Positions 18,262-25,832 of a DNA stretch of 64,000 nucleotides are shown here, one piece after another. The stretch's first letter is position 1. Each line of letters opens with the position of its first letter. The notes under the pieces are model-generated. The model was not told the origin of the DNA, made no database searches, and was given only the letters and a program-made list of their open reading frames with translations. Both the position numbers and the translations under genes were made by a program. This DNA is from Haloarcula salinisoli (GTDB lineage: Archaea > Halobacteriota > Halobacteria > Halobacteriales > Haloarculaceae). Location of the stretch: NCBI RefSeq assembly GCF_019599405.1, contig NZ_RKLQ01000001.1, positions 558,001 to 622,000 on the forward strand. The letters run 5' to 3'.

Positions 18262-18723
18262 CTACTCGAACCGACCGGTGACGCCGTCACAGTCCAGACA
18301 GCGCGCCAGGGTCCCGTCGTCGGTTCGTTCGATTGTGTGCCGGGTCCGTTCGCCACAATCGTCGCACTGTCGCCGAATCTCCGTGTCGCCCCGGTCCCGC
18401 GGGGCGCCGAGTGCGAACGCGACGACGCGCTCCTCGCCCTCGTTGACCCCGCGCTGGAACTCGCCGGGCGCGAAGCGGATCACCTCGCCCCCCTCGACCA
18501 GCACGTCCCCCGCCTCGGTCTCGAAGGTCACGGTCCCCGTCTGGACGACGAACAGTTCCTCCTGGCGCTCGTGGCGGTGGTAGCCGTAGGCGAAGCTATC
18601 CCCCGGCGCGAGTTCGTAGTAGTTCAGGGCCATCTCGGTGGCGCCCACCGCATCCGTCAGCGGGCGCGACACGGCGGCCGGTCCGGGTCGGCCCTCGACG
18701 TCCTCGATTCGGACTTTCTCCAT
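18262..18723 (-). CDS. Cupin-domain protein with C-terminal zinc ribbon
   Basis: A 153-aa protein: residues ~30-110 form a cupin_2 beta barrel with metal-ligand pattern GYHRHERQEELFVVQTG and APGEFQRGV, and residues ~118-150 form a Cys4 ribbon (CDDCGERTRH then CLDCDG). The start MEKVRIEDVEG at 18723 is preferred; upstream in-frame sequence to 18819 runs into the divergent SDR promoter. Substrate is unknown; small-molecule sensing or isomerisation are both possible. Confidence 0.8.
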   Translation of the reverse strand: MEKVRIEDVEGRPGPAAVSRPLTDAVGATEMALNYYELAPGDSFAYGYHRHERQEELFVVQTGTVTFETEAGDVLVEGGEVIRFAPGEFQRGVNEGEERVVAFALGAPRDRGDTEIRRQCDDCGERTRHTIERTDDGTLARCLDCDGVTGRFE

Positions 18724-18812
18724 GTCCCCGAGGGCGTCGAGCACTCCTATAGGCGTTGTCCCACCGGCGGGCTCGCCCACACGAATTAGGGTGCGGCGGC
18801 CGTCACTCCGGT

Positions 18813-19496
18813 ATGGCACGCACAGCAGTCATCGCCGGTGTCGGCCCAGGTCTTGGCGCATCGCTCGCCCGCAAATTCGTCGCCGAGGGCTGTCAGGTCG
18901 GCCTGTTCGCTCGCTCGACCGAGTTCGTCGACGAGCTCGCGGCGGAACTGGGCGAGGACGCGCTCGCCGTCCCGACGGATATCACCGACCAGGCGGCAGT
19001 CACGGCCGGCTTCGAGGCCGTCCGTGAGCAGTTCGGTTCGGTCGATATACTCGTCAACCACGCCAGCGGCGGCTCGTGGGATGGGATACGAGAGCTCTCT
19101 TCCGAACAGTTCGAGCACGCGCTGGATGTCTCCGCCGTCGGGGCGTTCCGTTGCTCCCAGGCGGCCATCGAGGATATGCTGGCCGGGGAGGGCGACGGGA
19201 CTATCATCTTCACCGGCGCGACCTCGGCGGTCCGGGGCCGGGGCGGCGCGCCGGGCTTTTCGGCCGGGAAGTTCGCCGCCCGCGGGCTCGCGGAGTCCAT
19301 GGCGCGGGAACTCGGTCCCGAGGGTATTCACGTCGCTCACGTCGTCATCGATGGCGGGATAGATACGCAGGGTCGGGGCGACGAAGACCTCCTTGACCCC
19401 GACGCCATCGCCGACGCCTACTGGACGCTCGTCGAGCAGGACCGCTCGGCGTGGACGCTCGAACTGGACCTGCGCCCCCACGTCGAGGCGTTCTGA
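18813..19496 (+). CDS. Atypical short-chain dehydrogenase/reductase lacking the catalytic tyrosine
   Basis: A 227-aa SDR-fold protein. The dinucleotide motif GVGPGLGASLARKF and the NHASGGSWD segment (NNAG equivalent) are present, and the Ser position lies in TGATSAVRG. The catalytic Tyr-x-x-x-Lys, however, reads PGFSAGKFA, with Phe replacing Tyr and Lys kept. Classical SDR chemistry should be impaired, so it may bind nucleotide, use another residue, or be regulatory. It is divergent from the cupin gene with an 89-nt spacer. Confidence 0.82.
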   Translation: MARTAVIAGVGPGLGASLARKFVAEGCQVGLFARSTEFVDELAAELGEDALAVPTDITDQAAVTAGFEAVREQFGSVDILVNHASGGSWDGIRELSSEQFEHALDVSAVGAFRCSQAAIEDMLAGEGDGTIIFTGATSAVRGRGGAPGFSAGKFAARGLAESMARELGPEGIHVAHVVIDGGIDTQGRGDEDLLDPDAIADAYWTLVEQDRSAWTLELDLRPHVEAF

Positions 19497-19516
19497 GCGG
19501 GCGACGCGGTGCCCAC

Positions 19517-19807
19517 TTATCCGATTCGATAGGCCGGTTCCGCGACGCTCTCGGCTTTGCACTCCGGGCACCGACTGGGTCGGTTCGTCAGGTCGTCGAA
19601 GTCGGAGAAGCCACACTGGTTGCATTCGGGCGGCGCGACGAGCAGTTCCTCGTCGGTCGCGTCGAGTGACTTTGCGATGTGTTCGACGTGTGTGAGCGCG
19701 GTGCTGGTCGGTATCTCGAAGTCGTTGGCTATACTGCCCGCGGCCATGGGCTCATCGCGCAAGCGGTCGGCGATGCGCTGGCGCGTCGTGCGACTTGCCT
19801 CGCGCAT
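19517..19807 (-). CDS. HTH regulator fused to zinc ribbon (COG3357-like)
   Basis: A 96-aa predicted transcription regulator: winged-helix portion MREASRTTRQRIADRL through TSTALTHVEHIAKSLD, then a Cys4 zinc ribbon CNQCGF and CPECKAE. The start at 19807 is favoured because a minus-strand TATA (gctatatcc, ~19829-19837) lies 25-30 nt upstream, implying a leaderless mRNA. Target genes unknown. It is convergent with the SDR gene, 20 nt apart. Confidence 0.85.
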   Translation of the reverse strand: MREASRTTRQRIADRLRDEPMAAGSIANDFEIPTSTALTHVEHIAKSLDATDEELLVAPPECNQCGFSDFDDLTNRPSRCPECKAESVAEPAYRIG

Positions 19808-19828
19808 ACGAACGCTTGGGAAGGGTCG

Positions 19829-19837
19829 GATATAGCT
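19829..19837 (-). promoter_or_regulatory. TATA box of the COG3357-like regulator
   Basis: Minus-strand GCTATATCC about 25-30 nt before the ATG at 19807. It abuts the GGCTAG word (19847-19852) that flanks element B, so element B lies just upstream of the core promoter. Confidence 0.55.
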
Positions 19838-19887
19838 TTTGTCGCCGGCTAGGGGGTTGTGGTTACTCAAGAAGCTTTGCCCGCAAA

Positions 19888-20148
19888 CAGCCAGAAAGCC
19901 CCCGCGTTCTCAGCTCCCGCGACTCGCTGCGCGCCTCGCCGCGCTCGGTGCTTGCTTCGTCGGGGTTCGCTGAGAACGCGGCCCCTTTCAGTCCCACCCA
20001 TGCCAGTTGGTCAAACAGCGCTGGGCGGGACTGAAAGGGGCGGCAGGCTACACGAAGGCGGGCGACACAAGCACCGCAGGAACGAACATATGAGTGACGA
20101 GGAGCGCAGCGAGCTCCCCGAGTGTAGCCTGCCGGGGCTTTCTGGCAG
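19888..20148. repeat. Palindromic modular element, copy B (double unit, 261 bp)
   Basis: The most compact full copy. Terminal box CAGCCAGAAAGCCCC at 19888-19902; the far end (20134-20148) has one mismatch. Left stem CCGCGTTCTCAGC (19902-19914) pairs with GCTGAGAACGCGG (19969-19981). Right stem GGCAGGCTACAC (20042-20053) pairs with GTGTAGCCTGCC (20122-20133). Inner boxes at 19981-19995 and 20027-20041 pair with each other around a 31-nt loop containing GTTGGTCAAAC. No credible ORF. It fills most of the 19808-20200 gap. Confidence 0.88.
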
Positions 20149-20200
20149 TTTGCTATCGAGTTTTCTTCCCAAGCAAGACTAGGGACCGCACCGCGTGTAG

Positions 20201-21271
20201 TCAGTCGTCGTCCGCGGCGGCTTCTGCCTCCTCGTCGACCGAGCGGGGCCCGGCGGCGTGGCCGTCGTGCTGGAGCGCCGTCGCAAAGAGCTCCGGCGAG
20301 ACGGCGGGTACGTCGACGTCCTCGACCGCCCCCTCGGCCTCGATATCCTCCAGCGACCGCGGGTACTTCCGGAGGTCTTTGTGGATGGCGATGCCGGCGT
20401 CGGCGCCCTCGCCCATCGCGACGGGAATCTGGTTGTGCCCCGGGGTCAGGTCGCCGACGGCGTAGACGCCCGGAACGGACGTTTCGCCGTGGTCGTCGAC
20501 GTCGACGGTGCCGTCGTCGTTACGTTCGACGCCGAGGTCGTCGGCGATTTCGGCGTGGTAGTCCGAGCCCAGCATCGGGAACCCGCCCTTGTACTCCCGG
20601 ACCGACCCGTCCTCGAACTCGTAGGCTTCCAGCCAGCCGTTCTCGTCGGTACGCTTGCCCGACAGCTCGGTGTCGACGACCTCGACCGGGTGGTTGTCGA
20701 GCAGTGTCTGGGTCTCCTCGCTCCACTCGGGCTCCTCGCCACGGGTCAGGATGTCCACGTCGTCGGTGTAGTTCAGCATTATCATCGCGACGTGGGCCGC
20801 GGCCTCGCCGGTCCCCATCACGAAGACGGGCTCGCCCACGAACATGAACGCGTCACAGTGGAGACACCAGTGGAGCCCCTTCCCGGTCCGTGGCAGTGGC
20901 GGGTCCGGCCGCTCGTCGGCAAAGCCCGTCGCCAGCACGACGCGTTTCACCGTGAGGTCGCCGTCGTCTGTCGCCACGCCGAAGCCGTCGTCGTCCTCTA
21001 GCGGTTCGACCGACTCCACGAATCCGCGCCGGTAGGTTCCGCCGTAGTCCTCGACCTGTTCGCGGGCGGTCTGCAGGAACTCGTTGCCGCTCACGTCCTC
21101 GGTGACGCCGATGACGTTGTGCGTGTCGGTCATCATCGCCGCACGGCCGCCGCCGCGGTTGACCACGACGGTATCCATGCCGAGTCGGGTCGTGTACAGT
21201 GCGCTCGTCAATCCGGCGGGGCCCCCGCCGACGACTGCGACGTCGTAGTCGAACTGCTCGTCGGTGTACAT
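20201..21271 (-). CDS. Thioredoxin reductase-like FAD/NAD(P) oxidoreductase
   Basis: A 356-aa flavoprotein of the TrxR family. FAD motif VVGGGPAGLTSALYTTRLG at the N-terminus; redox-active dithiol in HWCLHCDAF (CxxC) near residue 140; second nucleotide motif VMGTGEAAAHVAM; FAD-tail motif GVYAVGDLTPGHNQI near 285. A C-terminal ~50-residue acidic extension is unusual. It could reduce thioredoxin or a small redoxin. The ATG at 21271 is supported by a TATA-like gtttttatc about 25 nt upstream. Confidence 0.88.
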   Translation of the reverse strand: MYTDEQFDYDVAVVGGGPAGLTSALYTTRLGMDTVVVNRGGGRAAMMTDTHNVIGVTEDVSGNEFLQTAREQVEDYGGTYRRGFVESVEPLEDDDGFGVATDDGDLTVKRVVLATGFADERPDPPLPRTGKGLHWCLHCDAFMFVGEPVFVMGTGEAAAHVAMIMLNYTDDVDILTRGEEPEWSEETQTLLDNHPVEVVDTELSGKRTDENGWLEAYEFEDGSVREYKGGFPMLGSDYHAEIADDLGVERNDDGTVDVDDHGETSVPGVYAVGDLTPGHNQIPVAMGEGADAGIAIHKDLRKYPRSLEDIEAEGAVEDVDVPAVSPELFATALQHDGHAAGPRSVDEEAEAAADDD

Positions 21272-21430
21272 TGGAGGTTCGTAGGGGCTCGACCGATAAA
21301 AACGGCCGACATCCACGCAGCAGGGGCACACAACCGGACCGGTCCTTTCCGCCACCGTTTAAGTCTCCACGTCGACACGTCCCGGTATGACTCGACGCCG
21401 TGGTCGGTTCTGGCGCTCTCGGAGGTACCG

Positions 21431-22750
21431 ATGGTAGATATCGCGTTCGCGCTCGGGCGACTCCTCATCGCCTTCGTTCTGGTCGTGTTGAACGGTTTCT
21501 TCGTCGCGACGGAGTTCGCCTTCGTCCGGGTGCGCTCGACCTCCGTCGAGCAGCTGGCCGAGGAGGGGAAAGCCGGCGCCGAGACGCTGCAGGACGTGAT
21601 GGCCAACCTCGACGACTATTTGGCGGTCACTCAGCTGGGCATCACGCTGGCCTCACTGGGGCTCGGGTGGGCCGGCGAGCCCGCCGTCGCCTCGCTCATC
21701 GAGCCGGTGCTGGGTCCGCTCCTGCCGGCGAATCTGCTCCATCTGGTCGCCTTTGCCATCGGCTTCAGCTTCATCACGTTCCTGCACGTGGTCTTCGGGG
21801 AACTCGCGCCCAAGACCATCGCCATCGCCGAGGCCGAACGGCTCTCCCTGCTGGTCGCGCCGCCGATGAAGCTGTTCTACTACATGTTCTACCCCGGGCT
21901 GGTCGTGTTCAACGGGACCGCCAACGCCTTCACCCGACTCATCGGTATCCCGCCGGCCTCGGAGACCGAGGAGACTCTCGAAGAGCGCGAGATTCGACGC
22001 GTGCTTGCCCGCTCCAGCGAGCAGGGCAACGTCGACACCGCCGAGGTCGAGATGATAGAGCGCGTCTTCGACCTCGACGACACCACCGTCCGGACCGTGA
22101 TGGTTCCGCGACCCGACGTCGTCTCCATCCCGGCCGACGCCTCGCTTGCTGAGATTCGCAAGACGGCACTCGACGCCGGCCACACTCGCTACCCGGTCGT
22201 CGGTACTGACGACCAGGACGAGGTCGTCGGCTTCATCGACGTCAAGGACGTGTTGCGCGCTATCGAGGACGACGGGGAGACCACGGCGGCGGAACTGTCG
22301 CGCAGTCTCCTCATGGTCCCGGAGACGGCGACCGCCGACGACATCCTGTTGCAGTTCCGTGAGGAACACCAGCAGATGGCGGCGGTCATCGACGAGTGGG
22401 GAGCTTTCGAGGGCATCGTTACCATCGAGGACGTCGTCGAGGCCGTCGTCGGCGACCTGCGGGACGGCTTCGACGTCGACGAGCGCGAACACTCGGTCCG
22501 AGAGCTGGGCGGCGGGCGGTACGACATCGACGGGAGCGTCCCGCTGACACTCGTCAACGAGGAGCTGGGCGCGACCTTCGAGAGCGACGGCGTCGAGACA
22601 ATCGGCGGGCTGGTGCTCGCGCGGCTGGGCGAGATACCGTCGCCGGGCGACGGCGTCGAGGCCGACGGCTACCGCATCGAGGTCGCGACCGTCGACGGCG
22701 CCCGCATCTCGACCGTGACGGTCGAGCCCCTCGACGCGGCTGCTGAGTAA
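21431..22750 (+). CDS. DUF21/CBS-domain membrane protein (CorC/HlyC family)
   Basis: A 439-aa member of the CNNM/CorB-like ion-transport family. N-terminal DUF21 domain with about 4 helices (FALGRLLIAFVLVVLNGFF; ATEFAFVRVRS; FGELAPKTIAI), two CBS domains around residues 205-330 (VMVPRPDVVSIP; TRYPVV; QMAAVIDEWGAFEGIVTIED), and a C-terminal CorC_HlyC domain. Role in Mg2+ or Na+/Mg2+ efflux is known for the family; the actual ion is an inference. Confidence 0.9.
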   Translation: MVDIAFALGRLLIAFVLVVLNGFFVATEFAFVRVRSTSVEQLAEEGKAGAETLQDVMANLDDYLAVTQLGITLASLGLGWAGEPAVASLIEPVLGPLLPANLLHLVAFAIGFSFITFLHVVFGELAPKTIAIAEAERLSLLVAPPMKLFYYMFYPGLVVFNGTANAFTRLIGIPPASETEETLEEREIRRVLARSSEQGNVDTAEVEMIERVFDLDDTTVRTVMVPRPDVVSIPADASLAEIRKTALDAGHTRYPVVGTDDQDEVVGFIDVKDVLRAIEDDGETTAAELSRSLLMVPETATADDILLQFREEHQQMAAVIDEWGAFEGIVTIEDVVEAVVGDLRDGFDVDEREHSVRELGGGRYDIDGSVPLTLVNEELGATFESDGVETIGGLVLARLGEIPSPGDGVEADGYRIEVATVDGARISTVTVEPLDAAAE

Positions 22751-22815
22751 TCGCGGTTTCGGCGGTATCGGTGGAAAAACCAACCTTCTTGCCCCCGCTG
22801 GGTTATGAGCCGGTA

Positions 22816-24624
22816 ATGGCTGACTCACACGGTCCGTCGGGGTCGGCGGGCGACGGTGCTGGGGACGAGGAGGTCCCCGTCTCGGGCGAGGTCGTTCCGG
22901 ACAAGTTCTCCTCCGACGAGGTCTTCCAGCGTATCGTCGCCGACGCCGACCACGAGATAACCTCCGGCGCCCGCGAGCTGTTCTTCAGCGCGCTGGCCGG
23001 CGGGTTCGCGATTACTATCACGCTGCTCGTCTACGCCTCGATGGTACCCAAGACCGAGAGCAAGATCCTCGCGGCGATGCTCTACCCCATCGGCTTCATC
23101 TATATCATCATCGGTGGGTACCAGCTCTACACCGAGAACACGCTTCCGCCGGTCGCGCTCACCCTGGAGCGGCTGGCGTCGATTCCGGCGCTGTTGCGCC
23201 ACTGGGGTATCGTCGCGGCGGGGAACTTCGCCGGTGGTGCCATCGGTGCTATCGTACTCGCCTACGGCGGTGTGTTCAGCCCCGAGGCGGCGACCGTCGC
23301 GGCAGACCTGGCCACCAAGGGGGTCTACGAGACGTCCAATCTAGAACTGTTCTTCAAGGGGGCGTTCGCTGGGCTCATCGTCGCCGGCGTCGTCTGGATG
23401 AACTTCGCGGCCCGCGACACCATCACGCGGCTGGCGGTCGTCTATCTGGCCTTCCTCTGTATCCCGCTCGCGAACCTCTTCCACGTGGTCGTCTCCTTCA
23501 CCGAAGCGGTGTATCTGATGCTCGTCGGTGATCTGGGGTTCCTGCTGGCGATGACCGACTTCGTCATCCCCGTCATGCTTGGCAACACCGTCGGCGGCGT
23601 CGTGCTGGTCACCATCGTCAACTACTACCAGACGACGGAGGACCGACTCGAGACGGCCCGGTTCGAACACGTCCGGCGACTCAGCGTCCGCGAGTGGCTG
23701 CTGGGGAACCTCGCGGGCCGGTCGTACGTCCCGCTCGTCGACACCGTCGAGGACTTCGTCAGAGACCCCGAGTCCTACCGCGTGCTCGTCCCCATCGCGA
23801 ACCCCCGCACCGAGTCCGGGCTGGTCGAACTGGCCTGTACCCTCGCAAGCACCAGAAAGAAAGGGACGGTCCACGTCGCCCACGTCGTTCAGGCGCCAAA
23901 ACAGAGCAAAGCGGCCGACGACCGCCGGCAGCGAGAGCGCATCGTCGAGGAGTCCTCGACCCAACTGGAAGATATCGAGCGCATCGGCGAGCGCTACGAC
24001 GTCACTTTCGAGACCTCGACCATCGTCTCGCACCGCTCGTTCGAGGAGGTCTTCGACCGGGCGAACCGCACCCGTCCCGACCTCGTCCTGATGAACTGGG
24101 AGAAACACGGTCTGTGGGCCAGTGCCCGCGCGGAGCGTCCGCTGGCCGAACTCACCAACCAGCTCCCCGCGGACTTCCTCGTGGTCAAGGACCGCGGCGG
24201 CGACTGTTCACGGATGCTCGTTCCGACCGCGGGCGGGCCGGCCTCGGACCTGAGCGCCGAGATTGCCCGGGGGCTGCGCGAGGCCACCGGTGGGGAGATA
24301 ACACTCCTGCACGTCGCCGACCCCGGCCAGCAGGAAGCGGGCGAGGCGTTCCTCAGCGAGTGGGCCGAGGGCCACGACCTCGCCGACGCGACCCGTATCG
24401 TCGACGATTCGGGCGATATCGAGGGGGTCATCGAGCGCGAAGCCGCCGACCACACGATGGTGATGCTCGGCGCGACCGAGCAGGGTATCCTCGCCCGGCT
24501 TGTCACCGACTCGCTCCATCTGAACGTCGTCGACGACGTTGACAGCACCGTCTTGCTCACCGAACGGGAGACCGACCGGTCGTTCACAGAGCGGCTGTTC
24601 GGTGCCGGGCGGCGGAATAAGTGA
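22816..24624 (+). CDS. FNT-family channel fused to two universal stress protein domains
   Basis: A 602-aa fusion. Residues ~45-290 are a formate/nitrite-transporter-like channel with six helices (FFSALAGGFAITITLLVYAS; FKGAFAGLIVAGVVWM; VMLGNTVGGVVLVTIVNYYQ). Residues ~325-440 and ~450-590 are two Usp-like alpha/beta domains (YRVLVPIANPRTESGLVELA; RMLVPTAGGPASDLSAEI). The first Usp domain lacks an obvious ATP loop; the second ends MLGATEQGILARLVTDSLH. Transport of a small anion controlled by the cytosolic Usp domains is inference. Convergent with the FNR-like gene across element C. Confidence 0.85.
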   Translation: MADSHGPSGSAGDGAGDEEVPVSGEVVPDKFSSDEVFQRIVADADHEITSGARELFFSALAGGFAITITLLVYASMVPKTESKILAAMLYPIGFIYIIIGGYQLYTENTLPPVALTLERLASIPALLRHWGIVAAGNFAGGAIGAIVLAYGGVFSPEAATVAADLATKGVYETSNLELFFKGAFAGLIVAGVVWMNFAARDTITRLAVVYLAFLCIPLANLFHVVVSFTEAVYLMLVGDLGFLLAMTDFVIPVMLGNTVGGVVLVTIVNYYQTTEDRLETARFEHVRRLSVREWLLGNLAGRSYVPLVDTVEDFVRDPESYRVLVPIANPRTESGLVELACTLASTRKKGTVHVAHVVQAPKQSKAADDRRQRERIVEESSTQLEDIERIGERYDVTFETSTIVSHRSFEEVFDRANRTRPDLVLMNWEKHGLWASARAERPLAELTNQLPADFLVVKDRGGDCSRMLVPTAGGPASDLSAEIARGLREATGGEITLLHVADPGQQEAGEAFLSEWAEGHDLADATRIVDDSGDIEGVIEREAADHTMVMLGATEQGILARLVTDSLHLNVVDDVDSTVLLTERETDRSFTERLFGAGRRNK

Positions 24625-24670
24625 AAACTACCGTTGCTGTGGAGAGGTTTTGCCTAGCAGCGATTGCGAA

Positions 24671-24715
24671 CAGCCAGAAAGCCCCGCTAGCAGTGGACGC
24701 CAACAGCGTTGCGAA
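24671..24715. repeat. Extra terminal box in front of element C
   Basis: A second CAGCCAGAAAGCCCC (24671-24685) lies 45 nt before the one that starts element C, separated by gctagcagtggacg... sequence; gcgaa precedes both boxes. The spacer matches the outer flank of element D (gctagcagtg), so the flank plus box has been tandemly duplicated here. Confidence 0.7.
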
Positions 24716-25036
24716 CAGCCAGAAAGCCCCCGCGCTATCGGCTCGCGCGGCTCGCTGTGCTCCTCGCCTCCCTGCGGTCGGCTACGGTGCTTACTTCGCC
24801 GTGCTTCGGCGATAGCGCGGCCCCTTTCAGTCCCACCCAGCGCTGTTTGACCAACCGGCTACGGGCGGGACTGAAAGGGGCGTTCGCGGGCGGCAAAGCC
24901 GCCCGCGAGCTCGGGAGACCTCCGGTCTCCCGGTGGCTGGCTGAACGAAGGCGGACGATGCAAGCACCACAGCGAGTGCAACGAGCGAGGAGCGCAGCGA
25001 GTCCCCCAAGTTCAGCCCGCCGGGGCTTTCTGGCTG
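24716..25036. repeat. Palindromic modular element, copy C (double unit, 321 bp)
   Basis: Terminal boxes at 24716-24730 and 25022-25036 (perfect complement). Left stem CCGCGCTATCG (24730-24740) pairs with CGATAGCGCGG (24810-24820). Right stem GGCTGAAC (24939-24946) pairs with GTTCAGCC (25010-25017). Inner boxes 24820-24834 and 24867-24881. The right half carries two extra hairpins, CGCGGGCGGC/GCCGCCCGCG and GGGAGACC/GGTCTCCC. The central loop is the reverse complement of that in copy B. The element lies between convergent genes; no credible ORF. Confidence 0.88.
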
Positions 25037-25076
25037 TCTCGAACGCTGTCAGAACCAATATTCGGAGCGACTGTTC

Positions 25077-25712
25077 CTAGCCGAAGTTCTCGACCTTGGC
25101 GTCCTCGGTGTCGACGCCGGCCGCTTCCAGCGCCGCGGTCGCGTCGTCGAGGAAGTCGGCGAAGCCGTAGATGAACACCTGGCCGCCCGCGCTCGAGGCC
25201 TCGGCCACCGCGTCGGTCAGGTCGGCGTCGCCCTCGAGCACGTGGACGAGTACGCCCTGGTCCCGGAGCGCGTCGAGACGCTCCTCGTGAATCGGCGCGT
25301 CGTCCCGGTAGACGACGGCGGCGTCGTTGCCGTCGGCGATGGCGCGCTCGGCGATGCCGATGGCCGGGCCGATGCCGGGGCCGCCGGCCAGCAGCACCGC
25401 GTGCGATTCGCCCTCGTAGTAGTCCGAGCCGAAGGGGCCCGAGATACGGACCGAGTCGCCGGCCTCGAGGTCGGCCAGCTGGGGTGCGACCTCGCCGTCG
25501 GGGTCGATGCCCACTGTCATCTCGAACTCGCCGTCGACGTCGGGCGAGGAGATGGTGTAGAAGCGAGATTCGTCCTCGCCGTCGACGGAGAGCGTGAGCT
25601 TGACGAACTGGCCGGGCTGGGCGGTAAAGTCGCCGGGGGTCTCGACGTCGATAGCGATGGCGTCGGGGCCGACTGTCCGAACAGCGGCCACAGTGAGTGA
25701 ACGTTCGTCCAT
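25077..25712 (-). CDS. FAD-binding oxidoreductase of the ferredoxin-NADP reductase fold
   Basis: A 211-aa compact FNR-like flavoprotein: FAD domain with PGQFVKLTLSV and RFYTISSP (RxYT-SS type), then the NAD(P) domain with LLAGGPGIGPAIGIAERA and a C-terminal IYGFADFLDDA. No ferredoxin domain or Cys cluster. It probably passes electrons between NAD(P)H and a separate carrier such as ferredoxin. It is divergent from korA (120 nt), which uses ferredoxin, so a functional link is plausible. The TAG stop is embedded in the CGGCTAG word flanking element C. Confidence 0.85.
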   Translation of the reverse strand: MDERSLTVAAVRTVGPDAIAIDVETPGDFTAQPGQFVKLTLSVDGEDESRFYTISSPDVDGEFEMTVGIDPDGEVAPQLADLEAGDSVRISGPFGSDYYEGESHAVLLAGGPGIGPAIGIAERAIADGNDAAVVYRDDAPIHEERLDALRDQGVLVHVLEGDADLTDAVAEASSAGGQVFIYGFADFLDDATAALEAAGVDTEDAKVENFG

Positions 25713-25832
25713 GTCAGGGCGGTTGGAGCACGGAGACAAGGGGATTTCGGTCGTCGCCGGGTCGAGACCGTAGCACGCGCGCGCCCGCACACAGAAGCCT
25801 TTTCACCCACCACAGGCTATCCGTGTGGTAGT

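Noticed and set aside
24709-25080. Open frames inside repeat element C (and similar ones in A, B and E)
   Set aside because: They run through palindromes and differ in frame between copies, so they are not coding.
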